Counted from the stretch's first letter, positions 24,786 through 34,328 are shown. The stretch: DNA of 64,000 nucleotides from Muribaculaceae bacterium (GCA_017559355.1 JAFYSL010000023.1:1-64000); one strand, 5' to 3'. The notes: generated from the sequence alone by a model not told the origin. A program made the numbers and translations.

Positions 24786-26054
24786 TTATTTTACAATAAC
24801 TTTGCGAGTTGTTCCATCGCTCATTTTAATGATATTTACACCAGTTGTTGGTTGACTCAATTCACGACCATGAATATCGTAGCGAGTTACCTCAACTGCA
24901 TTATTGTCGACTTCGATGTCTTCAACCCCTGCAATTTCTTGAATGTTTGTGAAATTACACCATTCATCGGCATTTGCATACGCTTCTTTTGCTCCCTCTG
25001 GAACGTTTAATAATACATTCCAACTTTTAGTTGAAAGACCTCCAAAAACGACTGGATAAGAACACATTGGAGGTTCTACGTTTAATGATGTGATTGAATC
25101 TAATGGTCCCCCTGTAGAAAATGCGTATTCGCCTATTAAATATAATGAACTCCCTAAAACGATTGATTTTAATTCAGAACATTCGTTGAATGCATATTTC
25201 CCAATAATTCCTACTGTGTTGGGGATGATTATTGATTCTAGGTTATTACAATGATAAAACGCATAATCTCCGATTTTCTTTACTCCTTCGTTAATCGTAA
25301 AATTGGCTAATTTATTGCAACTATAAAACGCATAATCTCCAATCTCTGTCACGGCATCGTGCATTGTTACCGATTTTAGAGCCTGATATAAGGGGAACGA
25401 ATATGGTTTTATTCTTTTTACATTATTAGGTATAACCAAATCTGTTATTTCAACTCCATTTAATTTTAGAGATTTAGCATAACATAGTGGATTTGCAGGG
25501 TAATATTCAAAATCTATTTTACACCATGCCGATAAATCGGTTATATTCACATCTTCTAAATTTTTACACACAGAAAATGCATGTTCCCTAATGGTTTTAA
25601 CTGATTTAGGAATAGAAATAGATTTCAGATTTTCACATTGATAGAATGCAGATCTTCCTATTGTTTCTAATGAATCTGACAATTTAACCGATGTCAAGTA
25701 GTAGCAATCACTAAATGCTTCATCTTCTATCCTAATTACCGAGTTAGGCATATCAACAGATTTCAAACTTTTACTATTTTCAAATGCCTTGTATCCTATT
25801 GCGGTTATAGTATAAGTCTCTCCGTTAAAAGGAACATCGTTGGGGATAACGATATCTCCCGAATAGTCATTTATTGCAGTCCAGCCAGCTTCATAAAAAC
25901 TTTTATAAGTGACCTCTACATGCATTTCGGTTGTATTAATTACATTATAATAAATCCCATTATATTCGAAGTCATAAGCCAATGTCGATAGGCTTGTGCT
26001 TAGCATTAATGCAATAGTAAGAATTGCTTTTGAAATAATTGAATTCTTTTTCAT
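24786..26054 (-). CDS. BspA-like leucine-rich-repeat surface protein (shorter paralogue)
   Basis: 422 aa. The signal peptide (MKKNSIISKAILTIALMLST, cleavage near TLA) is followed by a short N-terminal domain, then LRR_5/BspA repeats of about 23 residues with the pattern IGDYAFYSCNKLANFTI (about residues 80-340). A C-terminal domain of about 50 residues (VTRYDIHGRELSQPTTGV ... RKVIVK) resembles a type IX secretion sorting domain. BspA repeats mediate adhesion to host proteins or other bacteria. It follows its larger paralogue by 42 bp, and the N- and C-termini of the two are nearly the same, which points to a tandem duplication with change in repeat number. It has a terminator downstream. Confidence 0.88.
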   Translation of the reverse strand: MKKNSIISKAILTIALMLSTSLSTLAYDFEYNGIYYNVINTTEMHVEVTYKSFYEAGWTAINDYSGDIVIPNDVPFNGETYTITAIGYKAFENSKSLKSVDMPNSVIRIEDEAFSDCYYLTSVKLSDSLETIGRSAFYQCENLKSISIPKSVKTIREHAFSVCKNLEDVNITDLSAWCKIDFEYYPANPLCYAKSLKLNGVEITDLVIPNNVKRIKPYSFPLYQALKSVTMHDAVTEIGDYAFYSCNKLANFTINEGVKKIGDYAFYHCNNLESIIIPNTVGIIGKYAFNECSELKSIVLGSSLYLIGEYAFSTGGPLDSITSLNVEPPMCSYPVVFGGLSTKSWNVLLNVPEGAKEAYANADEWCNFTNIQEIAGVEDIEVDNNAVEVTRYDIHGRELSQPTTGVNIIKMSDGTTRKVIVK

Positions 26055-26096
26055 AATGGTGTGATTTTGCAGTTATTTTATTCTGAATTAGAGTTG

Positions 26097-28256
26097 TTAT
26101 TTTACAATGACTTTGCGAGTTGTTCCATCGCTATATTTTACGATATTTACACCAGTTGTTGGTTGGCTTAATTGGCGACCATGGATGTCATAGCGAGTTA
26201 CTTCAACTGCATTATTGTCGGCTTCTATACCTTCAACACCTGCGATTTCTTGAATTCTTGTAAATCTACGCCATTCAGTAGCGTTGGCATATTGTGATTT
26301 TGAGCCTTCTGGAACTTTTAATAAAGCAGGATAGCATTGACTAAGTGAATATCCACCAAATGCTCCACTTGCACAAACTGGAGGTGTAGAGCAATAACAG
26401 GTTATTAGTTGTAATCTTTCTCCACAATTGTAGAATGCGTTATAACCAATTTCGGTTACAGAACTTGGGATGGTTATGGCTCTCATTCCTGACCTGCCAT
26501 TAAATGCAAACGGAGAAATATATTCTGTTCCATCTTTAATTACAATAGTATCATTTGTTGGAATGTCACCTTTGTATTTATATAATACTTTGTTGATGTA
26601 TACTCCACCAGCGTTCTGATTTCGAAGCCACGCTGTTTCATCAAATGCATATCCTCCTATCTTTGATACTGAAGATGGAATTGATATTGTTGTTAGATTA
26701 TTACAACCATGAAAAGCATAATTGCTGATAGAAGTTACAGCATCGTGTACTTTTAAAGAAGATATACTGCTACATCCTTTAAATGCAAATTCGTTAATTT
26801 CAGTAATGTCATCAGGGATAATAAGGTCTTTTACTTCCTCTCCATTTAATTTAAGTCCTCCTAAAATCATTAGTGGATTTGCATAATGTCCACCAAATTT
26901 GATTCTACACCAAGCCGATAAATCTGAGATATTAACTTCGGCATTTGTATATCTACAATCTTCAAATATATCTTGAGATATTTCTGTTACTAATTTTCCG
27001 ACTGTTATAGATTTTAGAGTTGTGTTAAAAGGAGGATTATTAGAGGCACCTCGAACTTCATAAATAATATTTCTACCAATATATATATTCTCTAATTTTT
27101 GACAATGGCTGAATAATCCATCATATGAATAATCTGGAGAGACATATTTATCACCAAAGAATATTTCTTCTGAACAGTCTTCTATGTATAAGTTCTTTAT
27201 TGATTTACATGCATAAAATGCTGAACTGGGAATTTGCGTTACCGATTTGCCAATATTAACTGTTTCTAAAGAGTTGCAATATAAAAAGACGGGATATATA
27301 TAAGAACCCATTTCTGTGCAATTTTCAGCATTAAAATTTAATGTAGCCAAACTTGAGCACCCATAAAATGCAAAACCATCAATTTTAACAATACTATTGC
27401 CTATAGTTGCAGATGTTATATTTGTACATTCCCTAAAAGCACTATGACCTATCGATGTAACAGCATCTGGAATGCTTATAGATGTTAATCCAGTACAGCC
27501 GATAAAAGCTGAATCGCCTATTGATTCTACTGAATTAGGTATCGTAATAGATGTTAGATTACTACAATATTCAAATACAGAGTCTTCAATTTCTTTCAAG
27601 GTTTCAGGTATTTTTATCTCTGACAAATTTGTGCACTTAGCGAAAGCGCCATACCCAATTTTATTAACTGAATTAGGTATTTGAATAGAGGATAATCCCT
27701 CACATTCAATAAATGCTTCTGGAGATATTGACACGGTCCCATCGGCAACATTAATAGTTGTTCCATTAGGCATTTTAGTATTGTATTCATATAGCACTTT
27801 ATTTATATATACAATGCCTTTGGGTTTATTCTTATACCATTCTGTACCATCAAATGCCCATTTGCCAATATATATGACGGAGTTTGGGATTGTTATATCA
27901 GACAAATTTCTACATAGATCAAATGCTGATTCTCCAATTTTAGTTACTGAATTAGGAATTGTTACAGATGTGAGATTTGAACATCTATAAAATGCATAAT
28001 TACCAATTGAAACAACTGAATATGTTACTGATGAATGTGTAACTGTAGATGGAATTTCTATTGCATCAAAATATTCGGTGGTGTAATCAGGAAAAGAATT
28101 TCCCTCATATGTAACTTCTACTTCATTCTTAGTAGAGTCAATTATATTATAGTAAATACCATCAACTTCAAAATTATGAGCGAATGTAGAAAGGTTTGTA
28201 GTTAGCATTAATGCAATAGATAGAATTGCTTTTGAAATAATTGAATGCTTCTTCAT
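26097..28256 (-). CDS. BspA-like leucine-rich-repeat surface protein (longer paralogue)
   Basis: 719 aa. Signal peptide MKKHSIISKAILSIALMLTT; then many BspA-type repeats (for example IGNYAFYRCSNLTSVTIPNS, IGDSAFIGCTGLTSISIPDA) interrupted by longer linkers with a WYKNKPKGIVYINKVLY-type insertion seen twice (about residues 140 and 565). The C-terminal sorting-type domain ends KYSDGTTRKVIVK. It is presumably a surface adhesin exported through type IX secretion, if the organism has it. The promoter -7 box is at 28287-28294, and a nine-G tract lies about 110 bp upstream of the start. It is first gene of a two-gene unit. Confidence 0.88.
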   Translation of the reverse strand: MKKHSIISKAILSIALMLTTNLSTFAHNFEVDGIYYNIIDSTKNEVEVTYEGNSFPDYTTEYFDAIEIPSTVTHSSVTYSVVSIGNYAFYRCSNLTSVTIPNSVTKIGESAFDLCRNLSDITIPNSVIYIGKWAFDGTEWYKNKPKGIVYINKVLYEYNTKMPNGTTINVADGTVSISPEAFIECEGLSSIQIPNSVNKIGYGAFAKCTNLSEIKIPETLKEIEDSVFEYCSNLTSITIPNSVESIGDSAFIGCTGLTSISIPDAVTSIGHSAFRECTNITSATIGNSIVKIDGFAFYGCSSLATLNFNAENCTEMGSYIYPVFLYCNSLETVNIGKSVTQIPSSAFYACKSIKNLYIEDCSEEIFFGDKYVSPDYSYDGLFSHCQKLENIYIGRNIIYEVRGASNNPPFNTTLKSITVGKLVTEISQDIFEDCRYTNAEVNISDLSAWCRIKFGGHYANPLMILGGLKLNGEEVKDLIIPDDITEINEFAFKGCSSISSLKVHDAVTSISNYAFHGCNNLTTISIPSSVSKIGGYAFDETAWLRNQNAGGVYINKVLYKYKGDIPTNDTIVIKDGTEYISPFAFNGRSGMRAITIPSSVTEIGYNAFYNCGERLQLITCYCSTPPVCASGAFGGYSLSQCYPALLKVPEGSKSQYANATEWRRFTRIQEIAGVEGIEADNNAVEVTRYDIHGRQLSQPTTGVNIVKYSDGTTRKVIVK

Positions 28257-28286
28257 AATGGTATGATTTTGCTGTTTTTATTGTCC

Positions 28287-28294
28287 CAAATTTA
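28287..28294 (-). promoter_or_regulatory. -7 box of the LRR gene pair
   Basis: TAAATTTG on the minus strand, 31 bp before the start codon of the longer LRR gene. The -33 element is not convincing. Confidence 0.45.
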
Positions 28295-28365
28295 AAAGGA
28301 TTAATTTGAGATTTAATGAAAAGTTAATAAAAATATCGATAATTTTAACAAAAATTAAAACTCGT

Positions 28366-28374
28366 GGGGGGGGG
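28366..28374. repeat. Homopolymeric G9 tract
   Basis: Nine consecutive G (C on the minus strand) in AT-rich intergenic sequence, 72 bp upstream of the -7 box of the LRR surface-protein genes. Tracts of this length are prone to slippage. The remaining intergenic sequence to 28488 shows no gene. Confidence 0.85.
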
Positions 28375-28488
28375 TAAAATATATTAACATTTAATCACAA
28401 ATCAATGGGCGATTGAAGGCGCTTAAAATGATTTTGAATTTCGACACAGTGCGCAATGTTTCTACATTACGTATTCTGCTTTTCCCTC

Positions 28489-29715
28489 TTATGTAAACGA
28501 GAGGGTTGAGGTGTTTTCGGCGATGGATTGTGCTATTTGTTGCACTTGTTCGGGGGTGATGGCGTTGATGCGGTCGAGAATCTCGTCAGATGAGGCAACA
28601 CGATTATGATAGAGCATTGAGCGAGCAGTTGAGATTGCTGCTTGTTCGCGGTTTTCCGATGCCACGATGAGTTGACCGAGATATTGTTTTTTTGCTGCTT
28701 CGATTTGCTTTGAGGTGAGTGATTTTGAGGCAAGCGAGTCGAGTTGGTTCATTACTAATCGACGACAACGATTGAGATCGTCATGGTCGCAACCAAAATA
28801 AATTGCCATAGCACCGCTGTCGGTAAACATTGCCGACGATGCTTCAACGGTATATACTAATCCACGGCGTTCACGAAGCGAAATATTGAGCAATGAGTTC
28901 ATGCCAGGGCCTCCAAGAATATTGGTGAATAGGGCAGTGGCATAGCGTTGTGGTGAATACATTCCCTCGATAGGTGCGCCTATGATAGTGTGGCATTGGT
29001 GGTTGCCAAGGTCGTTTTTAATGTCAAACGGTGCAACTTTTGTGGGAGTGATGCGATTGATAGGTGCATGTTGGTTTGATAGTCCACCAAAATGCTTTTC
29101 TGCAAGACGGAACACCTTCGTAGGGCGTTCGCTACCCATATAGAAAAATACCATATTAGGTCCGGTATAATATTGAGCAAGATAGTTTTGACACACTTCG
29201 GGTGTGAATGTGGCTATCGTTGAGGTATTGCCAAGGATATTATGACCGAGTGATGACCCTTTGAAAATCAAGTCCTCAAAGTCGTCATAAATAGCCTCTG
29301 AAGGGCTGTCGAGATATGAGTTTATTTCGTCGGCTACCACTTCACGCTCCTTGTTGAGTTCGCCTAATGGGAATTGCGACGAAGTAACAAGATCGGCAAT
29401 GAGGTCGATAGCACGATTGAGGTTCCCTGATGGGAAGATAGAGTAGAGCATTGTCTCCTCTTTGGTGGTGTAGGCATTGAGTTCGCCACCCACAGCCTCC
29501 ATGCGGTTGATGATGTGCCATGAGCGTCGGTGGGTAGTGCCTTTGAATATGGTGTGTTCCACAAAGTGAGCCAACCCAAAGTGCTCGGGTGCTTCGTCGC
29601 GACTGCCAACATTTACAGCCACGCCACAATATTCTACGCCCGACTTTGCTTGGCGATGCACTATGCGCAATCCATTTGCAAGGGTGTGATAAGTGTAGAT
29701 ATTCTTATCCTCCAT
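28489..29715 (-). CDS. M16 family zinc metallopeptidase (PqqL/YmxG-like)
   Basis: 408 aa single-domain-pair M16B peptidase. The inverted zinc motif HFVEH is at residues 50-54, and the third ligand Glu130 is in EREVVADEINSY, at the spacing of about 76 expected for active members. The C-terminal half has the family's RRGLVYTVEAS near 285 (Arg/Tyr binding substrate C-terminus). There is no signal peptide, so it is cytoplasmic. It is the last gene of the rpoN - PAP2 - purE - ispG operon (3 bp after the ispG stop). It degrades or processes peptides; the substrate is unknown. Confidence 0.9.
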   Translation of the reverse strand: MEDKNIYTYHTLANGLRIVHRQAKSGVEYCGVAVNVGSRDEAPEHFGLAHFVEHTIFKGTTHRRSWHIINRMEAVGGELNAYTTKEETMLYSIFPSGNLNRAIDLIADLVTSSQFPLGELNKEREVVADEINSYLDSPSEAIYDDFEDLIFKGSSLGHNILGNTSTIATFTPEVCQNYLAQYYTGPNMVFFYMGSERPTKVFRLAEKHFGGLSNQHAPINRITPTKVAPFDIKNDLGNHQCHTIIGAPIEGMYSPQRYATALFTNILGGPGMNSLLNISLRERRGLVYTVEASSAMFTDSGAMAIYFGCDHDDLNRCRRLVMNQLDSLASKSLTSKQIEAAKKQYLGQLIVASENREQAAISTARSMLYHNRVASSDEILDRINAITPEQVQQIAQSIAENTSTLSFT

Positions 29716-29718
29716 AGA

Positions 29719-31542
29719 TTATGCAGGGTCAACCCAATCTCCTTCTGATTTTATTAACTCAATGAGGCGAGGTATCGCTTGGTCGGTGGGGATATTCTTT
29801 TCGATACAAGTTTTGTTTTTATACAAACTCACTTTACCCACGCCTGCGCCTACATAACCATAGTCGGCATCGGCCATTTCACCAGGACCATTCACGATGC
29901 AACCCATTACCCCAATTTTTAATCCTTTGAGGTGAGCAGTAGCTTCTTTTACAGCCTTCACGGTCGATTGTAGGTCGAAGAGTGTGCGACCACAACCTGG
30001 GCATGAGATATATTCAGTGCGGGAGATGCGCAAGCGTGCTGCTTGGAGTATTCCAAACGATAATCGAGCCGCAGTAGCAGTGTCAACACATGGAGCATTA
30101 AGCCACACGCCATCACAATTGCCATTGAGGAGTATCGCACCTAAATCGGCTGCAGCCATGAGTGTAACATCGTCGACTGATGCGCTATTGTAGTCTACTC
30201 GCATCACGATAGGAGAGGTATAACCTGCTTGGGTAAATGAGTGAGCAAATGCTTGCATTTCGCCTTGTGCATTGATGTGTGAGCTATGCAACACGATAAC
30301 AACATCATCGTTGAGATATGTCGCAACCTCTGTAACTTCGGTTGAGGCATCAACCTCAAGGAATTTGATTGGAGCTTCGGTTGAGCAAATAACTTCGCGT
30401 TGCTCCCATGTGAATAGTTTGCAATATCCATCTTTGCCACATTCGGCAGGGAGGATAACTCTTTCGGGGACGATGTTGCTTGGCGCGTCATCCTCTGCGA
30501 TATAGAAATAATCGGGGGTGCAACCATCGGCATATTTTGAAGTATAACCGTTAGCAATGACGATAGGGAGTGCATTGCCACCAATATTTGCCACTGCGTT
30601 GCTTTGACGGCGTGAAGGTGCTTCGTAGCAGTAGCCATCGTAGTGAGAGCTTTTAATTTTGGGTGCGTTTTGGCGACATGTAATATAGTTTACCAATGCC
30701 TCTGCAACAGGAATTTCGCATTCGGGTTCTTCGCTTAACGATACACGGATTGTGTCGCCAATACCTTCGGCAAGAAGTGTCCCAATTCCAACTGCTGATT
30801 TTACGCGGCCATCTTCGCCATCGCCAGCCTCGGTAACGCCAAGGTGTAGTGGAAACTGCATTCCCTCTTGCTCCATTGCCACGACTAATCGACGCATTGT
30901 TTCAACCATAATCACCGTGTTAGATGCTTTGATTGAAATCACTACGTTGAGGAAGTCATGTGCCACGCACACACGAAGGAATTCCATCGCCGATTCGACC
31001 ATTCCCGCAGGGGTGTCGCCATAGCGACTCATGATGCGATCGGATAGTGAACCATGGTTAACGCCGATACGTATTGCAGTGTTGTTTTTGCGACAAAGTT
31101 CAATAAAAGGCACAAATGTAGCCTCGATTTTCTTAATCTCTTCGGCATATTCCTCGTCGGTATAAGAGAGTTGTTGGAATGTGCGACCTGGGTCAACAAA
31201 GTTGCCTGGATTGATGCGCACTTTCTCTACCACTTCGGCAGCTGCAAATGCTGCGCGAGGGTTGAAATGGATGTCGGCAACCAATGGTGTATTTACTCCG
31301 TTTTCACGAAGCATCGCCTTGATATTGCCGAGATTTTCAGCTTCACGCACTCCTTGCGCTGTGAGTCGAATATAACTTGCGCCAGCATTGGCAATACGAC
31401 CACATTGAGCCACCGACCCTTCGGTGTCCATTGTTGAGGTAGATGCCATTGATTGCAAACGTATTGGGTGTTCACTGCCTAATGGAGTGCCACCAACATT
31501 AACCGAAATGGTTTTGCGACGATTATAATTGAATATGCTCAT
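29719..31542 (-). CDS. ispG: 4-hydroxy-3-methylbut-2-enyl diphosphate synthase, long form
   Basis: 607 aa. IspG (GcpE) is the sixth enzyme of the MEP isoprenoid pathway, a [4Fe-4S] reductase that opens MEcPP to HMBPP. The N-terminal barrel has VNVGGTPLGSEHPIRLQSM at the start, KVRINPGNF near 105 and IRIGVNHGSLSDR near 155. The C-terminal Fe-S domain holds CPGCGRTLFDL and GVMGCIVNGPGEMADADYG, with all three Cys and the Glu ligand. The length, about 230 residues more than E. coli IspG, is due to the inserted central domain known from Bacteroidota, Chlamydiae and plants. It lies 10 bp downstream of purE. It feeds the polyprenyl synthase at 2154. Confidence 0.97.
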   Translation of the reverse strand: MSIFNYNRRKTISVNVGGTPLGSEHPIRLQSMASTSTMDTEGSVAQCGRIANAGASYIRLTAQGVREAENLGNIKAMLRENGVNTPLVADIHFNPRAAFAAAEVVEKVRINPGNFVDPGRTFQQLSYTDEEYAEEIKKIEATFVPFIELCRKNNTAIRIGVNHGSLSDRIMSRYGDTPAGMVESAMEFLRVCVAHDFLNVVISIKASNTVIMVETMRRLVVAMEQEGMQFPLHLGVTEAGDGEDGRVKSAVGIGTLLAEGIGDTIRVSLSEEPECEIPVAEALVNYITCRQNAPKIKSSHYDGYCYEAPSRRQSNAVANIGGNALPIVIANGYTSKYADGCTPDYFYIAEDDAPSNIVPERVILPAECGKDGYCKLFTWEQREVICSTEAPIKFLEVDASTEVTEVATYLNDDVVIVLHSSHINAQGEMQAFAHSFTQAGYTSPIVMRVDYNSASVDDVTLMAAADLGAILLNGNCDGVWLNAPCVDTATAARLSFGILQAARLRISRTEYISCPGCGRTLFDLQSTVKAVKEATAHLKGLKIGVMGCIVNGPGEMADADYGYVGAGVGKVSLYKNKTCIEKNIPTDQAIPRLIELIKSEGDWVDPA

Positions 31543-31552
31543 TTGTTGACTA

Positions 31553-32059
31553 TTAGTCTACTTTGAAGTTGTATTTTACGTTTTTAAGTTCGTCATTAGC
31601 TTTGACGATTTTTTCGGATAGAGTAGCACGATACTCAGCAAAACGTTTTGCAAGAGCCTCATCTCCGAGAGCGAGAATTTGTACAGCCATAACTGCTGCG
31701 TTCATGCCGTTGTTGATACCTACAGTTGCAACAGAGATACCTGGAGGCATTTGCACGATTGACAATAGTGCATCAATGCCATCGAGGGTAGAGTTGATAG
31801 GAAGGCCGATAACGGGTAGTGGAGTCATTGCTGCGATAACGCCAGGAAGGGCTGCTGCCATACCTGCGGCTGCGATAATCACTTTAATGCCACGACTTTC
31901 GGCATTGCGAGCAAATTCTTCAACTTCGCCAGGTGTGCGGTGAGCCGAAAGTGCATTCATTTCAAATGGCACTTCCATTTGGTCAAGAAACTTTGCTGCT
32001 TTTTCAAGAATGGGAAGGTCAGAGGTGCTTCCCATGATAATACTTACTACTGGTTTCAT
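31553..32059 (-). CDS. purE: N5-carboxyaminoimidazole ribonucleotide mutase PurE
   Basis: 168 aa, class I length. PurE moves the carboxyl group of N5-CAIR to make CAIR in purine synthesis. The signature segments are IIMGSTSDLPIL (residues 7-18), LSAHRTP near 38, AAAGMAAALPGVIA near 68, and PVIGLPINSTLDGIDALLSIVQMP (about 90-113), where the Ser/His and Gly loops bind the ribonucleotide. It sits in the rpoN-M16 operon, with a gap of 22 bp from the PAP2-like gene and 10 bp to ispG. No purK is present in the window. Confidence 0.97.
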   Translation of the reverse strand: MKPVVSIIMGSTSDLPILEKAAKFLDQMEVPFEMNALSAHRTPGEVEEFARNAESRGIKVIIAAAGMAAALPGVIAAMTPLPVIGLPINSTLDGIDALLSIVQMPPGISVATVGINNGMNAAVMAVQILALGDEALAKRFAEYRATLSEKIVKANDELKNVKYNFKVD

Positions 32060-32081
32060 GTTTAGCTATATTTTGTTATTA

Positions 32082-32834
32082 TTAAATTGTCATTAAAAAC
32101 ACCCAAAAGAATCCGTTAAGAGTTCCGGCAAGAACCTGCCCTAAGGTGTGCTTGTTTAGGATAAGTCGTGAAGTGCCCACAATTCCAGTGAGTAATATCA
32201 CTATTGATGTAGCAATCAAGAAATCGTGTTGAGCATATCCATTATTCCATATAGTGAAGAACATAGCCACAACTCCTCCCATGCCAGCTCCATGTGCACT
32301 GATTTTCCATTTGATGTTAATAAGCATAGAGACAATGACGGCTAATCCAGCGCCCACTAAAAACATAGCAATCCATTGTGGTGCATTTACATTGGTGAGA
32401 TATATTGCTCCTACAAGATATCCAAAGATTGTAATTATATAAGGCAGTGCGCGTTCTTCTTGTTTGCTTACATTAGGATCTGATATTTTCCCCATTCGAT
32501 GTAGAATTGCTATTGCGATAATGGGGAGTATGCAAGTGAAAACGAGCACAGCAAGAGTTACGATTATTCGGGTAGAAAGTAATGACCTCACAGCAATATA
32601 TTCAAGATTTAATGCAAAGAATATCGCATAAGTGGGAACAATTAACGGCGTAAACAGGTATGAAATTACCTCAGCCATAGTTTCCAATGTTGATTTGTGA
32701 GGTATTACCTCTATGGGTTCGGGAATAGTAGCATTTTGAGTTTCTTTTACCTCATTTGCTAGCTCCTTTTGGCGCTTCATTTCAAGAAATGCCTCAATCC
32801 CGTTTTTTGTATCTATGTTTTTATTGTCGGTCAT
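32082..32834 (-). CDS. PAP2-like membrane protein with divergent active site
   Basis: 250 aa. About 60 hydrophilic residues are followed by roughly six hydrophobic segments. PAP2 (type 2 phosphatidic acid phosphatase) traces are visible: SAHGAG in place of PSGH (near residue 180), and SRLILNKHTLGQ near 223 in place of SRxxxxxHxxxD, with Gln where the catalytic-triad Asp is expected. The first motif (KxxxxxxRP) is only partly matched by KQEERALP. It could still be a phosphatase of lipid pyrophosphates such as undecaprenyl diphosphate, or may have lost activity. It begins 2 bp after the rpoN stop and precedes purE by 22 bp. Confidence 0.75.
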   Translation of the reverse strand: MTDNKNIDTKNGIEAFLEMKRQKELANEVKETQNATIPEPIEVIPHKSTLETMAEVISYLFTPLIVPTYAIFFALNLEYIAVRSLLSTRIIVTLAVLVFTCILPIIAIAILHRMGKISDPNVSKQEERALPYIITIFGYLVGAIYLTNVNAPQWIAMFLVGAGLAVIVSMLINIKWKISAHGAGMGGVVAMFFTIWNNGYAQHDFLIATSIVILLTGIVGTSRLILNKHTLGQVLAGTLNGFFWVFLMTI

Positions 32835-32836
32835 AA

Positions 32837-34309
32837 CTATAGTTTTTTTCTTAGGCGAGCCACTGGCAATCCGAGTTTGTCGCGATATTTTGCTACTGTG
32901 CGTCGAGCAATGTCATATCCCTTTTCGGTAAGGATTTTAGTTATTACATCATCGCTTAGAGGTTTGTTTTTATCCTCATTGGCAATAATATCTTTCAACA
33001 CGGCAAGTATTTCGTGTGAAGAGGTGTCTTCATTATCAATCGGACGTTCGTTGAAGAATAGTTTCAGCGGATATATGCCTCGCTGAGTCATGACATATTT
33101 ACCAGCAGTTGCTCGTGATATTACCGATAAATCAAGCTTGGTTATTTCTGCGATATCTCGTAATATCATAGGACGAATGAGCTTCTCATCATCGGTTAGG
33201 AAAAAATCTCGTTGTATTTTCACGATAGCAGTCATTACACGATATAGTGTATCTTGACGCATCTTGAGAATCTTAATAAAGTTAGAAGCTTCATCGCGTT
33301 TTTGCTTGATGAATGTAGCTGCCTCTCGTTGACTGCGAGATGCATTTGAGGGTATTTCGCATGCTTTTTCTGAGAATGTTTCTTCAATTTGCAATTCGGG
33401 TATGCGATTGAGTAGAGTCAGTGTTATATCCCCATTTTCAAGGTCGGTTTCAATGCTAAAATCGGGGATAATATGGCGAGTACGATCGCTACTTCCTCCA
33501 GTTATAATACTTCCTGGTTTTGGATTTAACGATGTGATAACATTCATTGCATCTCTTAACTCCTCTGCATTGATGTCAAGCGCACTCTTCATGCGATCAT
33601 AATGCTTCTTTGAGAATAAATCAAAGTAGTCTTTTATAATATCAAATGCGATTTGAGTTGAACGATTTTTTTCTTTTCTATTTAGTTGAAGCAATAGACA
33701 GTCGCGTAGGTCTACAGCCCCCACACCTGCGGGGTCGAGACTCTTCACTATTTCATATACTTTTTTTATTTCTTCAAGAGGAATGTCTAATCCGGCATTA
33801 AATGCCAAATCATCGCATATTGCAGAGATGCTACGAGTGAGGTAACCATTATCATCGAGATTTCCAATGATGTATTTAGCCACTGCAAGTTGTGTCTCAT
33901 CGAGATCATATTCCATCAATTGAGCTTCAAGTATTTCAATTAAAGTGTCACTCGAGTCGACGGCAATAGGTTCATAATAATTGTCATCTGCACTATAGTT
34001 GCGCGCTTCCAATCTATAGGCTGGAATGTCATCCTCATCACGATAGTCGGCCAACTGCACATCTTCGGCAGTTTCGTTAAATGTTTCGTCAGAGCCTTCG
34101 GTGAGATTTTGTTGACGTTCATCATTGTCGCATTGCTCAAGAGCTGGATTTTCATCAAGCACACGACGCACCTCGTCTTCTACTTCGAGACCAGTCATCT
34201 CAAGCATTTTCCCAAACTCCACTTGCATCGGAGTGAGCCGTTGTTGCAACTTTTGTTCGGTAGATAATTTTAATGATTCTTCAGTGGCCATGTTTTGGTG
34301 TTTCGACAA
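32837..34309 (-). CDS. rpoN: RNA polymerase sigma-54 factor
   Basis: 490 aa. The N-terminal activator-interacting region (about 1-55) has the Leu/Gln-rich pattern SLKLSTEQKLQQRLTPMQVE. It is followed by an acidic linker, the core-binding domain (about 120-300: QLMEYDLDETQLAVAKYIIGNLDDNGYL-type sequence) and the DNA-binding domain (about 320-490) with a helix-turn-helix and the RpoN box ARRTVAKYR at 468-476. Sigma-54 directs transcription at -24/-12 promoters with help from AAA+ activators, none of which is in the window. It is first of a five-gene minus-strand operon through the PAP2-like gene, purE, ispG and M16. A -7 box lies at 34321-34328. Confidence 0.97.
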   Translation of the reverse strand: MSKHQNMATEESLKLSTEQKLQQRLTPMQVEFGKMLEMTGLEVEDEVRRVLDENPALEQCDNDERQQNLTEGSDETFNETAEDVQLADYRDEDDIPAYRLEARNYSADDNYYEPIAVDSSDTLIEILEAQLMEYDLDETQLAVAKYIIGNLDDNGYLTRSISAICDDLAFNAGLDIPLEEIKKVYEIVKSLDPAGVGAVDLRDCLLLQLNRKEKNRSTQIAFDIIKDYFDLFSKKHYDRMKSALDINAEELRDAMNVITSLNPKPGSIITGGSSDRTRHIIPDFSIETDLENGDITLTLLNRIPELQIEETFSEKACEIPSNASRSQREAATFIKQKRDEASNFIKILKMRQDTLYRVMTAIVKIQRDFFLTDDEKLIRPMILRDIAEITKLDLSVISRATAGKYVMTQRGIYPLKLFFNERPIDNEDTSSHEILAVLKDIIANEDKNKPLSDDVITKILTEKGYDIARRTVAKYRDKLGLPVARLRKKL

Positions 34310-34320
34310 ATATTATTTTA

Positions 34321-34328
34321 CAAAAATA
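34321..34328 (-). promoter_or_regulatory. -7 box of the rpoN operon
   Basis: TATTTTTG on the minus strand, 11 bp before the rpoN start. No clear -33 partner. Confidence 0.4.

Noticed and set aside
24786..28256. Repeated short DNA segments as a CRISPR array
   Set aside because: The periodicity encodes LRR protein repeats in frame and the units are imperfect; no cas genes.
29719..31542. Large size of IspG as a novel fusion
   Set aside because: The long form with an inserted domain is known in Bacteroidota, Chlamydiae and plants.
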